18,178 nt of DNA from Clostridia bacterium (GCA_024689165.1 JAILDS010000019.1:1-18178); one strand, 5' to 3'; numbered from the stretch's first letter, positions 1-7,775 are shown. The notes: generated by a model not told the origin, from the sequence alone. Program-made: numbers and translations.

Positions 1-1569
1 CCCACGGTCCCGGAGATCCCGCGCGGCACGTCCCCGGTCTTTTTCCCGATCGACAGCATCGAGGAACAGAACCGGCTGATAAACGACAGAAAAGCCGTCG
101 CCGCATCCGCTCCCCTGACGCGCAGATCGGAAGAACGAGCAGCCGTCGGAAAAACCGACTTTCACGCAGAGGCTCCCGTAACGCGCGGCGCGGAAGAAAA
201 ACGCTCCGGCGAACCCGCCGAAGCCGCTGTGAAATCCCCGGACGTACCGTACGTCCCCCCGGTCATATCCGTCCCAGACGCCCCGGGCGCGGATGAGGAT
301 GACGACCCGCTGCTGAGCGGCGAATTTGACGACGCCGCCCCCGAAGCCCCGTTCGACGCCGCCTCCGACTCAGACGCATTTGAAGCGGTTTTGCACACAG
401 ACGCAATGGACAGAAAAGAAGAATACAACGTTTTTGATGAGTTCGACGTATCCGGCGATTTCGACGAGGTCGCCGAAGCGTCGGCGCCCGAAGAGCCCAT
501 CGCCCCATCCGGGCAGCCTGCTGCCGCGCAGGAACAGCCCCCGGTCAGAGAGGGCAAAAAGAAAAAGAAGAAGGGCTTCTTCTCCCGGATCAGAAAGAAC
601 ATCCCCTCGAAGGGCGACAGCGCCGGAGAGGTCATACGCAAGCTCATTCTCGACATAAGTGCCCTCGCCATGGTCGGCGCCCTGCTTTACATCGGCTATT
701 TCTTCGTGGATTACGGCCTCAGGAAATGGCAGGATATCCGCATGGGCGATCTTATCGACGAAAATCCTTCTCCGTGGGACGAGATCAGAGCCAAATATCC
801 CGACGTTGATTTCCCAGAGGGCATGCAGGCGAAGTGGGCCGCCCTGTACGCGCGCAACAGCGGCTTCGTCGGCTGGCTGAGCATCAGCAACACCAACATA
901 TGGACCGCGATACTGCAGGCAAACGTTGAGGCCGGCGACGACAAGGACCTCTACCTCCGTCACGACATCTTCAAGAACTACAGCCGCTACGGCAACCCTT
1001 ACCTCGACTACAGGAACGTTCTCACGCCCGACGAGATGAGCCGGAACATGATAATCTACGGCCACAATATGCAGCAGAACGTCATGATGTTTTCCGAGCT
1101 TGAAAAATACAAGACCATCGACGGCTTCATCGAATCACCGACCATGAACTTCGACACGCTCTACTCCATGACACATTGGAAGGTCTGCTCAGCGTTCATA
1201 ACCAACGCCGAGGCCGAAGAAGACAACGGCTATCTGTTCCATTATATGCAGACGAAATTCGTTTCGGAGGATGAGTTCCTGGAATTCGCCGACGAGATCA
1301 AACAGCGCTCGATGTACGACACCGGAGTCGATATAAAAGAGGGCGACATCCTTCTGACCCTGTCCACCTGCACCTACGAGTTCGACGAGGGCAGGCTGGT
1401 CATCGTCGCCCGCATGGTCAGGCCAGACGAGAGCGAGGACGTCGACGTGAGCCTCGCCAAGGAAAACCCGAACGCCCGCTATCCGCAGGCCTGGTATGAC
1501 AAAAAGGGCATCGAAAACCCGTGGATAGACGCCGAGCAATGGTATCCCGAGGAATATGAAGCGTATTAA
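1..1569 (+). CDS. class B sortase, 5'-truncated by the window edge
   Basis: This is a membrane-anchored cysteine transpeptidase of the sortase B type, which joins surface proteins to peptidoglycan or to each other outside the membrane. The reading frame is open with strong G/C third-position bias from base 1, so the start lies upstream; the GTG at 229 has no convincing ribosome binding site. The order is a long acidic, Pro/Ala/Glu-rich N-terminal region (to about base 545), a lysine cluster (553-579), one membrane segment (about 643-720), then the sortase domain. The catalytic triad is visible: His in IYGHNM (codon 1063-1065), Cys in TLSTC (codon 1369-1371) and Arg in GRLVIVAR (codon 1393-1395). 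The positive cluster before the helix predicts a cytoplasmic N-terminus. The 3' end overlaps the next gene by 14 bp, which suggests translational coupling. No protein in the window shows a sorting signal, so its substrates are unknown. Sortase identity is firm; subclass B rests on overall sequence character. Confidence 0.9.
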   Translation, partial: PTVPEIPRGTSPVFFPIDSIEEQNRLINDRKAVAASAPLTRRSEERAAVGKTDFHAEAPVTRGAEEKRSGEPAEAAVKSPDVPYVPPVISVPDAPGADEDDDPLLSGEFDDAAPEAPFDAASDSDAFEAVLHTDAMDRKEEYNVFDEFDVSGDFDEVAEASAPEEPIAPSGQPAAAQEQPPVREGKKKKKKGFFSRIRKNIPSKGDSAGEVIRKLILDISALAMVGALLYIGYFFVDYGLRKWQDIRMGDLIDENPSPWDEIRAKYPDVDFPEGMQAKWAALYARNSGFVGWLSISNTNIWTAILQANVEAGDDKDLYLRHDIFKNYSRYGNPYLDYRNVLTPDEMSRNMIIYGHNMQQNVMMFSELEKYKTIDGFIESPTMNFDTLYSMTHWKVCSAFITNAEAEEDNGYLFHYMQTKFVSEDEFLEFADEIKQRSMYDTGVDIKEGDILLTLSTCTYEFDEGRLVIVARMVRPDESEDVDVSLAKENPNARYPQAWYDKKGIENPWIDAEQWYPEEYEAY

Positions 1570-2740
1570 GATAATCAAGATCGGCTCTCCCGAAAACGCT
1601 CTCGTCAGTCCTCTGGACGACCGGGACGTTTTCGACGTGCTCGTCGATTTCCACGGAGGGGACGCCGAATTCTCCGTTGAATGCTTTGAGGATTTCAGGC
1701 AGAGCCTTCACTGCGCCGCAGAGGCTCTCAAGTGCAGCGAGGTCCTGATATTCGCCGTCGATCCGGCGCTCATGTGCGAAACAAAAAAGCTTTTCGCCCG
1801 CGCCTTCGGGCTGAACCTCGTCATCGACAAGGACGCTCTCGAGAAGGCGAGCGCGCAGGAGGAGCACATCTACGCCGATTCCAAACTCGCGGCCGCCCAC
1901 GCCGGGAAGGCTGTCGGTTCAAAGCTGATCTCTCTCGACGACGGCCTTTACTGCGGCTTTTTCTGCCGTTCCGCCAGGCAGGAGATATTCCTTCTGCCGA
2001 ATGAGCGCGACCGTACGCTCGTCATGCTGCGCTCGGGCGTTACGGATGAACTCAACTCTCTTCTCGACTGCGCGATTTCGCCCGATTTTTTCTCGAGCTA
2101 CGCCGCGGCGATGCTCCGGGAAATTCTTCTCGGCTCCGACAAACAGATAGCCGTCGCCGGGACGAACTCCGCGATCTTCCTAAGAGAGGCCGTGGAGGGC
2201 GTGTTCGGGCTCGAGCCGCATTTTTCCTTCGCCCAGAAGGCGGAAGAACGCCACGGCTCCGATCCGAAAGAATACGCCTGCAACCTTGCCGTTACGGCAG
2301 GAGAGCTTGCCGGCGTTCCCTTCGGCGCGTCCGTCACGAACGTATTCGTTTCGGATGAGACGAATGAAAAAACCGTACACATAGCCGTAAGCACGCCTTC
2401 CGACGCGGCGGTGGTTACGATCCGCTCATCCTTCGGGGAGCCCGTAAAACAGCTTCTTGCGCGATGCGCCGCCGAGCTGCTGCTTCTGCTCAGCGACAGG
2501 CTTCTCGACGACGAAGCGGAACAGGAGCCGGAACAGCCCGCCGATGCGCAGGATGAGACCGCTCCCGCGCCGCGCAGAAGCGGCGTCGGCGTTCTCGGCG
2601 CGGTGATCTGCGCGCTGTGCCTGGCTGCCGCCGCGGGCGCCGCGTTCATTATGACGCGCCTTGCCGTCTCCGGCAAGCTGCTTCCCCGCCCCGTTATCGC
2701 CCCGACGACCACTTATGAGTTCGTTCTGATCGATCCTTAA
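1556..2740 (+). CDS. CinA-like protein with C-terminal membrane anchor (divergent)
   Basis: 394 aa, no confident family name. By eye it follows the CinA layout. Residues 1-165 resemble the MoCF/molybdopterin-binding-like domain: SEVLIFAVDP sits where CinA has a hydrophobic strand plus GGLGPT, FGLNLVIDKDALE matches the 'LGRELVLDEEALE' stretch, and CGFFCRSARQEIFLLPNE matches the 'PGFALE..GKTYILLPGPP' stretch. Residues 180-325 resemble the CinA C-terminal (PncC amidohydrolase) domain: AGVPFGASVTNVF and EKTVHIAV match 'LGADLGLAVTGIAGP' and 'KPVGTVYIAL'. The signature residues are missing: GGLGPT has become AVDPALM and AESCTGG has become AGTNSAI. Catalysis is therefore doubtful. An acidic Pro/Glu linker (about 325-342) precedes one hydrophobic helix (343-368) and a short tail, giving a tail-anchored topology that normal CinA lacks. 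GAGG at 1549-1552 precedes the ATG, which lies inside the sortase gene. The CDS call is firm; the CinA relationship is an inference. Confidence 0.8.
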   Translation: MKRIKIIKIGSPENALVSPLDDRDVFDVLVDFHGGDAEFSVECFEDFRQSLHCAAEALKCSEVLIFAVDPALMCETKKLFARAFGLNLVIDKDALEKASAQEEHIYADSKLAAAHAGKAVGSKLISLDDGLYCGFFCRSARQEIFLLPNERDRTLVMLRSGVTDELNSLLDCAISPDFFSSYAAAMLREILLGSDKQIAVAGTNSAIFLREAVEGVFGLEPHFSFAQKAEERHGSDPKEYACNLAVTAGELAGVPFGASVTNVFVSDETNEKTVHIAVSTPSDAAVVTIRSSFGEPVKQLLARCAAELLLLLSDRLLDDEAEQEPEQPADAQDETAPAPRRSGVGVLGAVICALCLAAAAGAAFIMTRLAVSGKLLPRPVIAPTTTYEFVLIDP

Positions 2741-2757
2741 CGAAGAAAGGAGCAGAT

Positions 2758-4008
2758 ATGAAAAGATACTGTGCCCTTTTCCTCGCCGTAATCGTTATTC
2801 TGTCCGTCTCCGTGTTTTCCGGCGCGGCGTCCCTTAAGGTCGGCGACGCCGATTTTGACCTTGAGATCACAGCGGAGGACGCCCGCTTCGCTCTGCGTCT
2901 GTCCATCGGTCTCGAGCCCTCGGTTTCCGACGCGGTACTGCTCGTATGCGACGCGGACGGGGACGGAGAGCTGACTTCTTATGACTCGAGGCTCATACTC
3001 AGATCCGCTCTCAAGCTCGAGCAGCTTCCCGCGGAGTACGTGGACGACTCCTTTGCCGTCCCCGAAAACCCCGCCGACGGATCCGGCAGCGAGGAGCCGC
3101 CCGTTTCGCCGTCCTACGGCGTGCTGGAAGACAATTACGACGAATACTTTGACCCATCCGAGAGATACTACCCGCCTTACCCCGAAAAAAGCCTCCAGAG
3201 CGATACCTTCACGATAACCACGTACGGCAACGGCCACGCCGTCGGGATGAGCCAGTGGGGCGCCGCCTCCATGGCTGAAAAAGGCATGAGCTATTCCGAG
3301 ATCCTCGGTCATTTCTATCAGGGCGTATCTCTGAAAAAGGAAACGGCTCCGGAGCTCGTCTACTACCCCGGGGAGGGCTATACCAACACCGTCAATCTCG
3401 TGGCAAGGATAGTCGCTATGGAGATCGGCGGAGCTTCCGACAACGTCGAATGTCTCAAGGCGCAGGCTGTGGCGATCTACACGAACATAAAACGGTACAA
3501 CTACGCCCCGTCGCGCAAGAGCACCGTCGGTTACGCGGCGTCAACGACGTCGCGCTGTTCGGAAAACTGTCTGAAGGCATGCTCCGAAGCTGTCGGCGAA
3601 TACCTTGAGTTCGACGGCAGGCCGATCGAAGCCGTTTATTCCGCTCTCACCGCCGGCAGGACCTGTTCCTCCGCGACCGTATGGGGCGGTACGCTGAGCT
3701 ATCTCACCGGCGTAGACTGCATGAGCGACCTGAACATAGACTCCCTTATCAAGCAGCACGTCTATACCGCGAGCGAGCTTCGGAACATGATCCTGTCATA
3801 CGACCCGTCGATAGAGCTGCCGGAGGACAAGGCAAGCTGGATAACGATCATCGAGACAGACGGAGCGGTCGACGGGGTCCGCGGTTACGTAACGAAAATG
3901 ACGGTCGGCTCCCGCACCTACGAAGGCTGGGAGGTCCACAACAAATTCATCTACGGTATCATGGGCGGGCTGAGAAGCCACGCTTTCACGGTAGAATATA
4001 CGCCCTGA
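2758..4008 (+). CDS. secreted dockerin + SpoIID/LytB-like protein
   Basis: 416 aa with an excellent ribosome binding site (AAAGGAG, 2746-2752, 5-nt spacing). It has a signal peptide (residues 1-24, MKRYCALFLAVIVILSVSVF...). A two-repeat dockerin-like module follows (about 27-92): DADFDLEITAED and DADGDGELTSYD, each with Asp at loop positions 1, 3, 5 and 12 and each followed by an R..LR helix. An acidic/Pro linker leads to a SpoIID/LytB-type domain (about 150-416). SpoIID-family proteins cleave denuded peptidoglycan glycan strands (SpoIID) or stimulate amidases (LytB). Visible hallmarks are GHAVGMSQWGA (His160), VARIVAMEIGG (Glu222, at the place of the general-acid Glu of SpoIID), CLKAQAVAIYTN, and a Cys cluster CSENCLKAC that may replace the SpoIID zinc site. 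The GHxVGMSQ element usually comes last in the family; here it comes first. The sortase and dockerin neighbours suggest a surface or vegetative role rather than sporulation. Confidence 0.87.
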   Translation: MKRYCALFLAVIVILSVSVFSGAASLKVGDADFDLEITAEDARFALRLSIGLEPSVSDAVLLVCDADGDGELTSYDSRLILRSALKLEQLPAEYVDDSFAVPENPADGSGSEEPPVSPSYGVLEDNYDEYFDPSERYYPPYPEKSLQSDTFTITTYGNGHAVGMSQWGAASMAEKGMSYSEILGHFYQGVSLKKETAPELVYYPGEGYTNTVNLVARIVAMEIGGASDNVECLKAQAVAIYTNIKRYNYAPSRKSTVGYAASTTSRCSENCLKACSEAVGEYLEFDGRPIEAVYSALTAGRTCSSATVWGGTLSYLTGVDCMSDLNIDSLIKQHVYTASELRNMILSYDPSIELPEDKASWITIIETDGAVDGVRGYVTKMTVGSRTYEGWEVHNKFIYGIMGGLRSHAFTVEYTP

Positions 4009-4033
4009 ACGGCAAGCATCGGTTTTAATGAAC

Positions 4034-4038
4034 GGAGG
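4034..4038 (+). promoter_or_regulatory. ribosome binding site deciding the galE start
   Basis: GGAGG lies 10 nt before the ATG at 4049 and inside the reading frame that would begin at an ATG at 4028. It therefore favours 4049 as the true start. The E. coli-identical residue numbering obtained from 4049 supports this independently. Confidence 0.85.
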
Positions 4039-4048
4039 ATCGCAGAAC

Positions 4049-5065
4049 ATGAAAATCCTTGTCACCGGCGGAGCGGGATACATCGGCTCGCATACCGCCG
4101 TCGAACTGCTCGATAGCGGGCATGAGATCGTCGTCGTCGATAATTACATCAACTCTTCCCCAAAAGTCCTCGACAGGGTCAGGGAACTGACCGGCAAGGA
4201 CTTTGAATCGTTCGAGTGCGACATCCGCGACAAAAAAAAGCTCACCGAGATATTCCAAAAGACCAAACCCGACGCCGTGATCCACTTCGCGGGTCTCAAA
4301 AGCGTCGGCGAATCCGTCATGAAGCCCCTTGAGTACTACGACAACAATATTTACGGCACGGTCGTCCTGCTTGAGGTCATGCGCGCCTGCGGCGTTAAAA
4401 AAATCGTCTTCTCATCCTCCGCGACGGTCTACGGCGGGGGCAACGTCCCTCCGCTGAGAGAGGACATGCCCGTGGGCGGCACCACTAACCCCTACGGCAC
4501 GACGAAGCTGCACATCGAAAAGATTCTGTCCGACCTGTACGTGGCGGACAACCTTTTCAGCATCGTCATCCTCCGCTACTTCAACCCGATCGGCGCGCAC
4601 GACTCCGGGAGGATAGGCGAAGCCCCGAACGGGCTGCCGAACAATCTGATGCCGTATATCACTCAGGTCGCCTGCGGTAAGCTCGAGTGCCTGCGCGTCT
4701 TCGGCGACGACTACCCCACCCCGGACGGCACCTGCATACGCGACTACATCCACGTCGTGGATCTTGCGAAGGGGCACCTCGCCGCGCTCAACGGCTGCGC
4801 GGATAAGCCCGGCGTGCATATCTTCAACCTCGGCACAGGCGTCGGTTATTCCGTCTTCGACGTTATCAACGCCTTTGAAAAAGCAAACGGACTGAAGATA
4901 AACTACGTCGTCACCGGCAGACGCGACGGGGACCTGCCCGTCTGCTATGCCGACGCGACCAAAGCGAACGAAGTCCTCGGGTGGCGCGCTGAGCGCGGCA
5001 TCGAGAACATGTGCCTGACCTCCTGGAACTGGCAGAGCAAAAACCCGAACGGATATGACGATTAA
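4049..5065 (+). CDS. galE: UDP-glucose 4-epimerase, predicted broad specificity (Cys299)
   Basis: 338 aa, the same length as E. coli GalE. It interconverts UDP-glucose and UDP-galactose in the cytoplasm with bound NAD+, feeding galactose use (Leloir pathway) and surface glycan synthesis. The short-chain dehydrogenase Rossmann motif GGAGYIGSH is at residues 7-15. The catalytic SSSATVYG has Ser124, and the YxxxK pair is Tyr149/Lys153, all matching E. coli numbering. An upstream in-frame ATG at 4028 would add seven residues (MNGGSQN) with no ribosome binding site. Residue 299 is Cys (GDLPVCYAD); E. coli has Tyr there and the human enzyme Cys. In known GalE proteins this substitution opens the pocket to UDP-GlcNAc/UDP-GalNAc, so a dual-specificity enzyme is predicted. 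It sits between two secreted dockerin proteins rather than beside galK or galT, and its 3' end overlaps the next gene by 11 bp. Confidence 0.96.
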   Translation: MKILVTGGAGYIGSHTAVELLDSGHEIVVVDNYINSSPKVLDRVRELTGKDFESFECDIRDKKKLTEIFQKTKPDAVIHFAGLKSVGESVMKPLEYYDNNIYGTVVLLEVMRACGVKKIVFSSSATVYGGGNVPPLREDMPVGGTTNPYGTTKLHIEKILSDLYVADNLFSIVILRYFNPIGAHDSGRIGEAPNGLPNNLMPYITQVACGKLECLRVFGDDYPTPDGTCIRDYIHVVDLAKGHLAALNGCADKPGVHIFNLGTGVGYSVFDVINAFEKANGLKINYVVTGRRDGDLPVCYADATKANEVLGWRAERGIENMCLTSWNWQSKNPNGYDD

Positions 5066-5963
5066 ACGTTTCTTTAACTGCGCGGCTTGCCTTTTTGCGA
5101 CAGCCGCGCTGATATTTTTCTCAGTCCCTTCGGCTTTTGCCGAAGCGCCGGAGATCACGTGGGCGACGGTGGATTACTATGCCGGAGAGGCGATCATCAG
5201 CGTCGTCACGCCTGATGAGTTCAAAGATAGTATAGAGTACTACGAATACCGTGAAAACGGCGGTTCATGGACGCTTGTGCTCGATAAGAACTTTTCGATC
5301 ACCCGCTCATCCGACAGGACGGTCGACATACGCTGCACGACCGACTCGGGCGAGATGTCCTCGGTGCTCACGCTCTATATCAGGATCCCTAAGGGCAACG
5401 TTTTCGAGGACCCCGTTTACGGCGTGTCGGCGGAGGTCCCCTACGATTCGTCCGTCATAGAAACCGATACTCTTAGTGTCGCAGAGGTCGCATCGGGAGC
5501 GTATTACGACGCGGCAAAAGCGAAAGCGAGCGTCAACAGCTTCATTCTGTATGACGTCCGTTTTACGCGGGGCGGCGACACTGTCGAACCCACGACGAAA
5601 GTCAGATGGCGCATACCCCTGCCGGACAGATACAAGGGCGACGTCTGCCTGCTGTACCACATCACCGACGAGGGAGATTTCTCCGTTCTGAGGTATGACC
5701 CCAAGGGCGAGGACCTGATATTCGACGCTCCGTTCGCGGGCTACTTCCTTATTATAGATGTATATTATATAGACGGCGTCGCTCCGGGCGACGTCGACAA
5801 CGACGGTTCGCTCACCGCCGCCGACGCACGCTTCGCCCTCAGGAACGCCATAGGTCTGAGCGGCCTCATGCACTGGCAGCTCGACGCCGCCGATATGGAC
5901 GCGGACGGCTCCGTCACCGCCGCCGACGCGAGACTGATCCTCAGAGCGTCGATCGGTCTGTAA
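5055..5963 (+). CDS. secreted beta-sandwich protein with C-terminal dockerin
   Basis: 302 aa. The signal peptide covers residues 1-29, with likely cleavage after PSAFA. Residues about 30-105 look like an Ig-like beta-sandwich (alternating strands, YYEYRENGGSWTLV...). Residues about 110-240 resemble a stalk module common in gut Firmicutes surface proteins: SFILYDVRFTRGGDTVEP, then KVRWRIPLPD, then LLYHITDEGDF..., ending FAGYFLIID. The C-terminus (about 245-302) is a two-repeat dockerin, GDVDNDGSLTAADARFALR and DMDADGSVTAADARLILR, with complete calcium-loop Asp residues. No catalytic site is recognisable, so it is probably structural or ligand-binding. The start lies inside galE (11-bp overlap), so translation is probably coupled to it. 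The dockerin repeats share the DAR..LR..IGL pattern with the SpoIID-like protein upstream, suggesting a common partner. The dockerin is clear; the function of the N-terminal modules is unknown. Confidence 0.85.
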   Translation: MTIKRFFNCAACLFATAALIFFSVPSAFAEAPEITWATVDYYAGEAIISVVTPDEFKDSIEYYEYRENGGSWTLVLDKNFSITRSSDRTVDIRCTTDSGEMSSVLTLYIRIPKGNVFEDPVYGVSAEVPYDSSVIETDTLSVAEVASGAYYDAAKAKASVNSFILYDVRFTRGGDTVEPTTKVRWRIPLPDRYKGDVCLLYHITDEGDFSVLRYDPKGEDLIFDAPFAGYFLIIDVYYIDGVAPGDVDNDGSLTAADARFALRNAIGLSGLMHWQLDAADMDADGSVTAADARLILRASIGL

Positions 5964-5976
5964 AGAAAGGACTGTT

Positions 5977-7755
5977 ATGGACTTCAAGATCAAGCTTGCC
6001 CCGTCTTTCGAAAGAAAGAGCACCTTTTATCTTCCGAACGACTCGGCTGTGCCTGCCGGGCTGGAAACGACCGGGCTGCAGAAGCCCGATCTTTCGTGCT
6101 TCCCCTACCCGCTGCCTTCAAAAAAAAGCGAGTATACCGGCGAGCTTCGCGTCGGTCCCGTCCGCTGGCTGGCTGCGTCGACCGGGCTCACCCGCTATGA
6201 GCCGGAAGCCGCGTTCGAAAGCGATATAATACAGTATTTTTCCGCCACGCGCGATCTTGCGGACAACGAGGTCCTTGCCCTGTGTCCCGACGGAGCAGAC
6301 GGAGTCTGGGTCAGGACAAAAACCGCCGTAACACATATCGAGATGATAAAAACCGGCGCCAGGGAAAAGGCGGAGCTGCTTCGGGAAGAAAGCCTGAGGT
6401 ACGTCGACCGGCGCGGGATGCTTTCTGAACGCTACCTGTCCGTCCCCCGCGTCCTCGACTCCCGCGTGCCGTATCACCACTCCGACAACGACGGCGGCTT
6501 CACAGCGGCTTTCGCTCTCGGCGAAATGTTCCGCTACGCCGTACTGAGGCGTGAAAAGGGCGTTGACGCGCCTGAAACGAAGCAGGCGCTCGCAGAGACG
6601 CTGAGGCATTTTGACGCCTGCATGCTGCTTTGTTATATCTGCGGCAGGGGTGACGGCTTCGTGGCGCGCACCTGTCAGACCCGCGACGAGCCCATACCGG
6701 ACGCAGGCATCTTTTTCAGGCGGCAGGCGAACGGCAAGGCGAAATGCCTTGTCACGACCCAGTCCGTCGAGGAGGGCATGGCCGGCGTTGAGGTCGACTG
6801 CTCTCACCCGATCCCGGAGCGGTTCAGAAAACCTTACACGGACCTGGGTTACGATGACGACGACATGATCTTCAAGACCGACACGAGCTCCGACGAAATA
6901 ACGCTTCACCTGGTGCATCTGTATTTCGCGAATGAAATACTCGTACCCGACTGCCCTGAGATCGCGCCGTACATCAAAGAGACCGTCTCGGCGATCGTCG
7001 GGCACATCGTCGACCACGGCTTCAGGCTCTGCAACTGCCTCGGCAGAAGCACGACCTGGGCAAAGTGGAACGAAGAGTACTTCAATACGCCTCTTGGCTG
7101 GCCCGACGGGCCTCTGAACTGCGCTGAGATGCTCAGCTATCTTCTGATCGCTTCCGCCGTCACAGGCGAAGTCCGCTGGGAAAAGGTCTATAAAGAGCTG
7201 CTTGAGCGCGGCTACGCGGACACGATGCTCGAACACGGCAGCCGCTATACCGTCAACGCCAAGATCGAAAACGTCACCGTCTGGGAATACATCATGTACG
7301 GCGACCATATGCTCGCGACCTGCGCCCACTGGATGCTTTGTCTGCTTGAAAAGGACGCGGACCTCAGGGCGCTCTACGAAGAATCCTACAGGCAATGGCG
7401 CACGTCGATGGCGCGGGAGCATAACGCCTGCTACGACCTGACTTATCTGCTCAGCGTCCCCGGCGCCGAAAACGAGGTCGACGCCGAAGCTCTCGCCGTT
7501 TGGTTCAGGCGGACCAACCTTTCGAATCTGACCTGCTCCGTGCGTTTCGAGGAAAGACACGACGTAGCCGTAACGACCGGGAAGCTCGGGGACAAGGCGA
7601 TAACCACCCTTCTGCCGCCGGACGAGCGTTCGATAACCAAATACGACCGCAATCCGTTCTGCGATGACCCGGGCTCTCCCCACAGGCTCGAGAGCTGCTA
7701 CACGTATACCTTTGCCTACTGGCTCGGCAAATACAGCGGGCTTATCGAAGACTGA
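5977..7755 (+). CDS. uncharacterised (alpha/alpha)-barrel-like protein, putative carbohydrate-active
   Basis: 592 aa, with AAAGGA (5966-5971) 5 nt before the ATG, 13 bp after the previous stop. There is no signal peptide or membrane segment, so it is probably cytoplasmic. The opening (residues about 40-125) has a beta-propeller-like 'vWvrTktaVTHIEM' element. The rest is helix-rich, with recurring conserved-looking blocks typical of six-hairpin proteins: HHSDNDGGFTAAFALGEMFRYA (about 168-189), GDGFVARTCQTRDE, DTSSDEITLHLVHLYFANE, WAKWNEEYFN with GWPDGPLNCAEMLSYL, and WRTSMAREHNACYDLTYLL near the C-terminus. I recall similar SDNDGLWTA and DTSSDE blocks in large uncharacterised Bacteroidota and Firmicutes proteins, but no assigned reaction. 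The paired acidic residues and the next gene (GH38) make a glycosidase, lyase or epimerase activity plausible, not proven. Confidence 0.85.
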   Translation: MDFKIKLAPSFERKSTFYLPNDSAVPAGLETTGLQKPDLSCFPYPLPSKKSEYTGELRVGPVRWLAASTGLTRYEPEAAFESDIIQYFSATRDLADNEVLALCPDGADGVWVRTKTAVTHIEMIKTGAREKAELLREESLRYVDRRGMLSERYLSVPRVLDSRVPYHHSDNDGGFTAAFALGEMFRYAVLRREKGVDAPETKQALAETLRHFDACMLLCYICGRGDGFVARTCQTRDEPIPDAGIFFRRQANGKAKCLVTTQSVEEGMAGVEVDCSHPIPERFRKPYTDLGYDDDDMIFKTDTSSDEITLHLVHLYFANEILVPDCPEIAPYIKETVSAIVGHIVDHGFRLCNCLGRSTTWAKWNEEYFNTPLGWPDGPLNCAEMLSYLLIASAVTGEVRWEKVYKELLERGYADTMLEHGSRYTVNAKIENVTVWEYIMYGDHMLATCAHWMLCLLEKDADLRALYEESYRQWRTSMAREHNACYDLTYLLSVPGAENEVDAEALAVWFRRTNLSNLTCSVRFEERHDVAVTTGKLGDKAITTLLPPDERSITKYDRNPFCDDPGSPHRLESCYTYTFAYWLGKYSGLIED

Positions 7756-7775
7756 CGAAAAAAGTCCCCACGAAT

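Noticed and set aside
229..231. GTG as the start of the sortase gene.
   Set aside because: No ribosome binding site precedes it, and the frame is open with coding-type codon bias back to base 1.
4028..4030. ATG as the galE start.
   Set aside because: The GGAGG site lies downstream of it and fits the ATG at 4049, which also gives E. coli-identical residue numbering.
5750..5776. AT-rich patch resembling -10 boxes inside the dockerin gene, as a possible internal promoter.
   Set aside because: No matching -35 box at the right distance; the bases simply encode LIIDVYYIDGV.
5787..5960. Near-duplicate DNA around ACCGCCGCCGACGC as a possible mobile or recombination repeat.
   Set aside because: It is the paired dockerin calcium-loop repeat at protein level, so no separate DNA element is needed.
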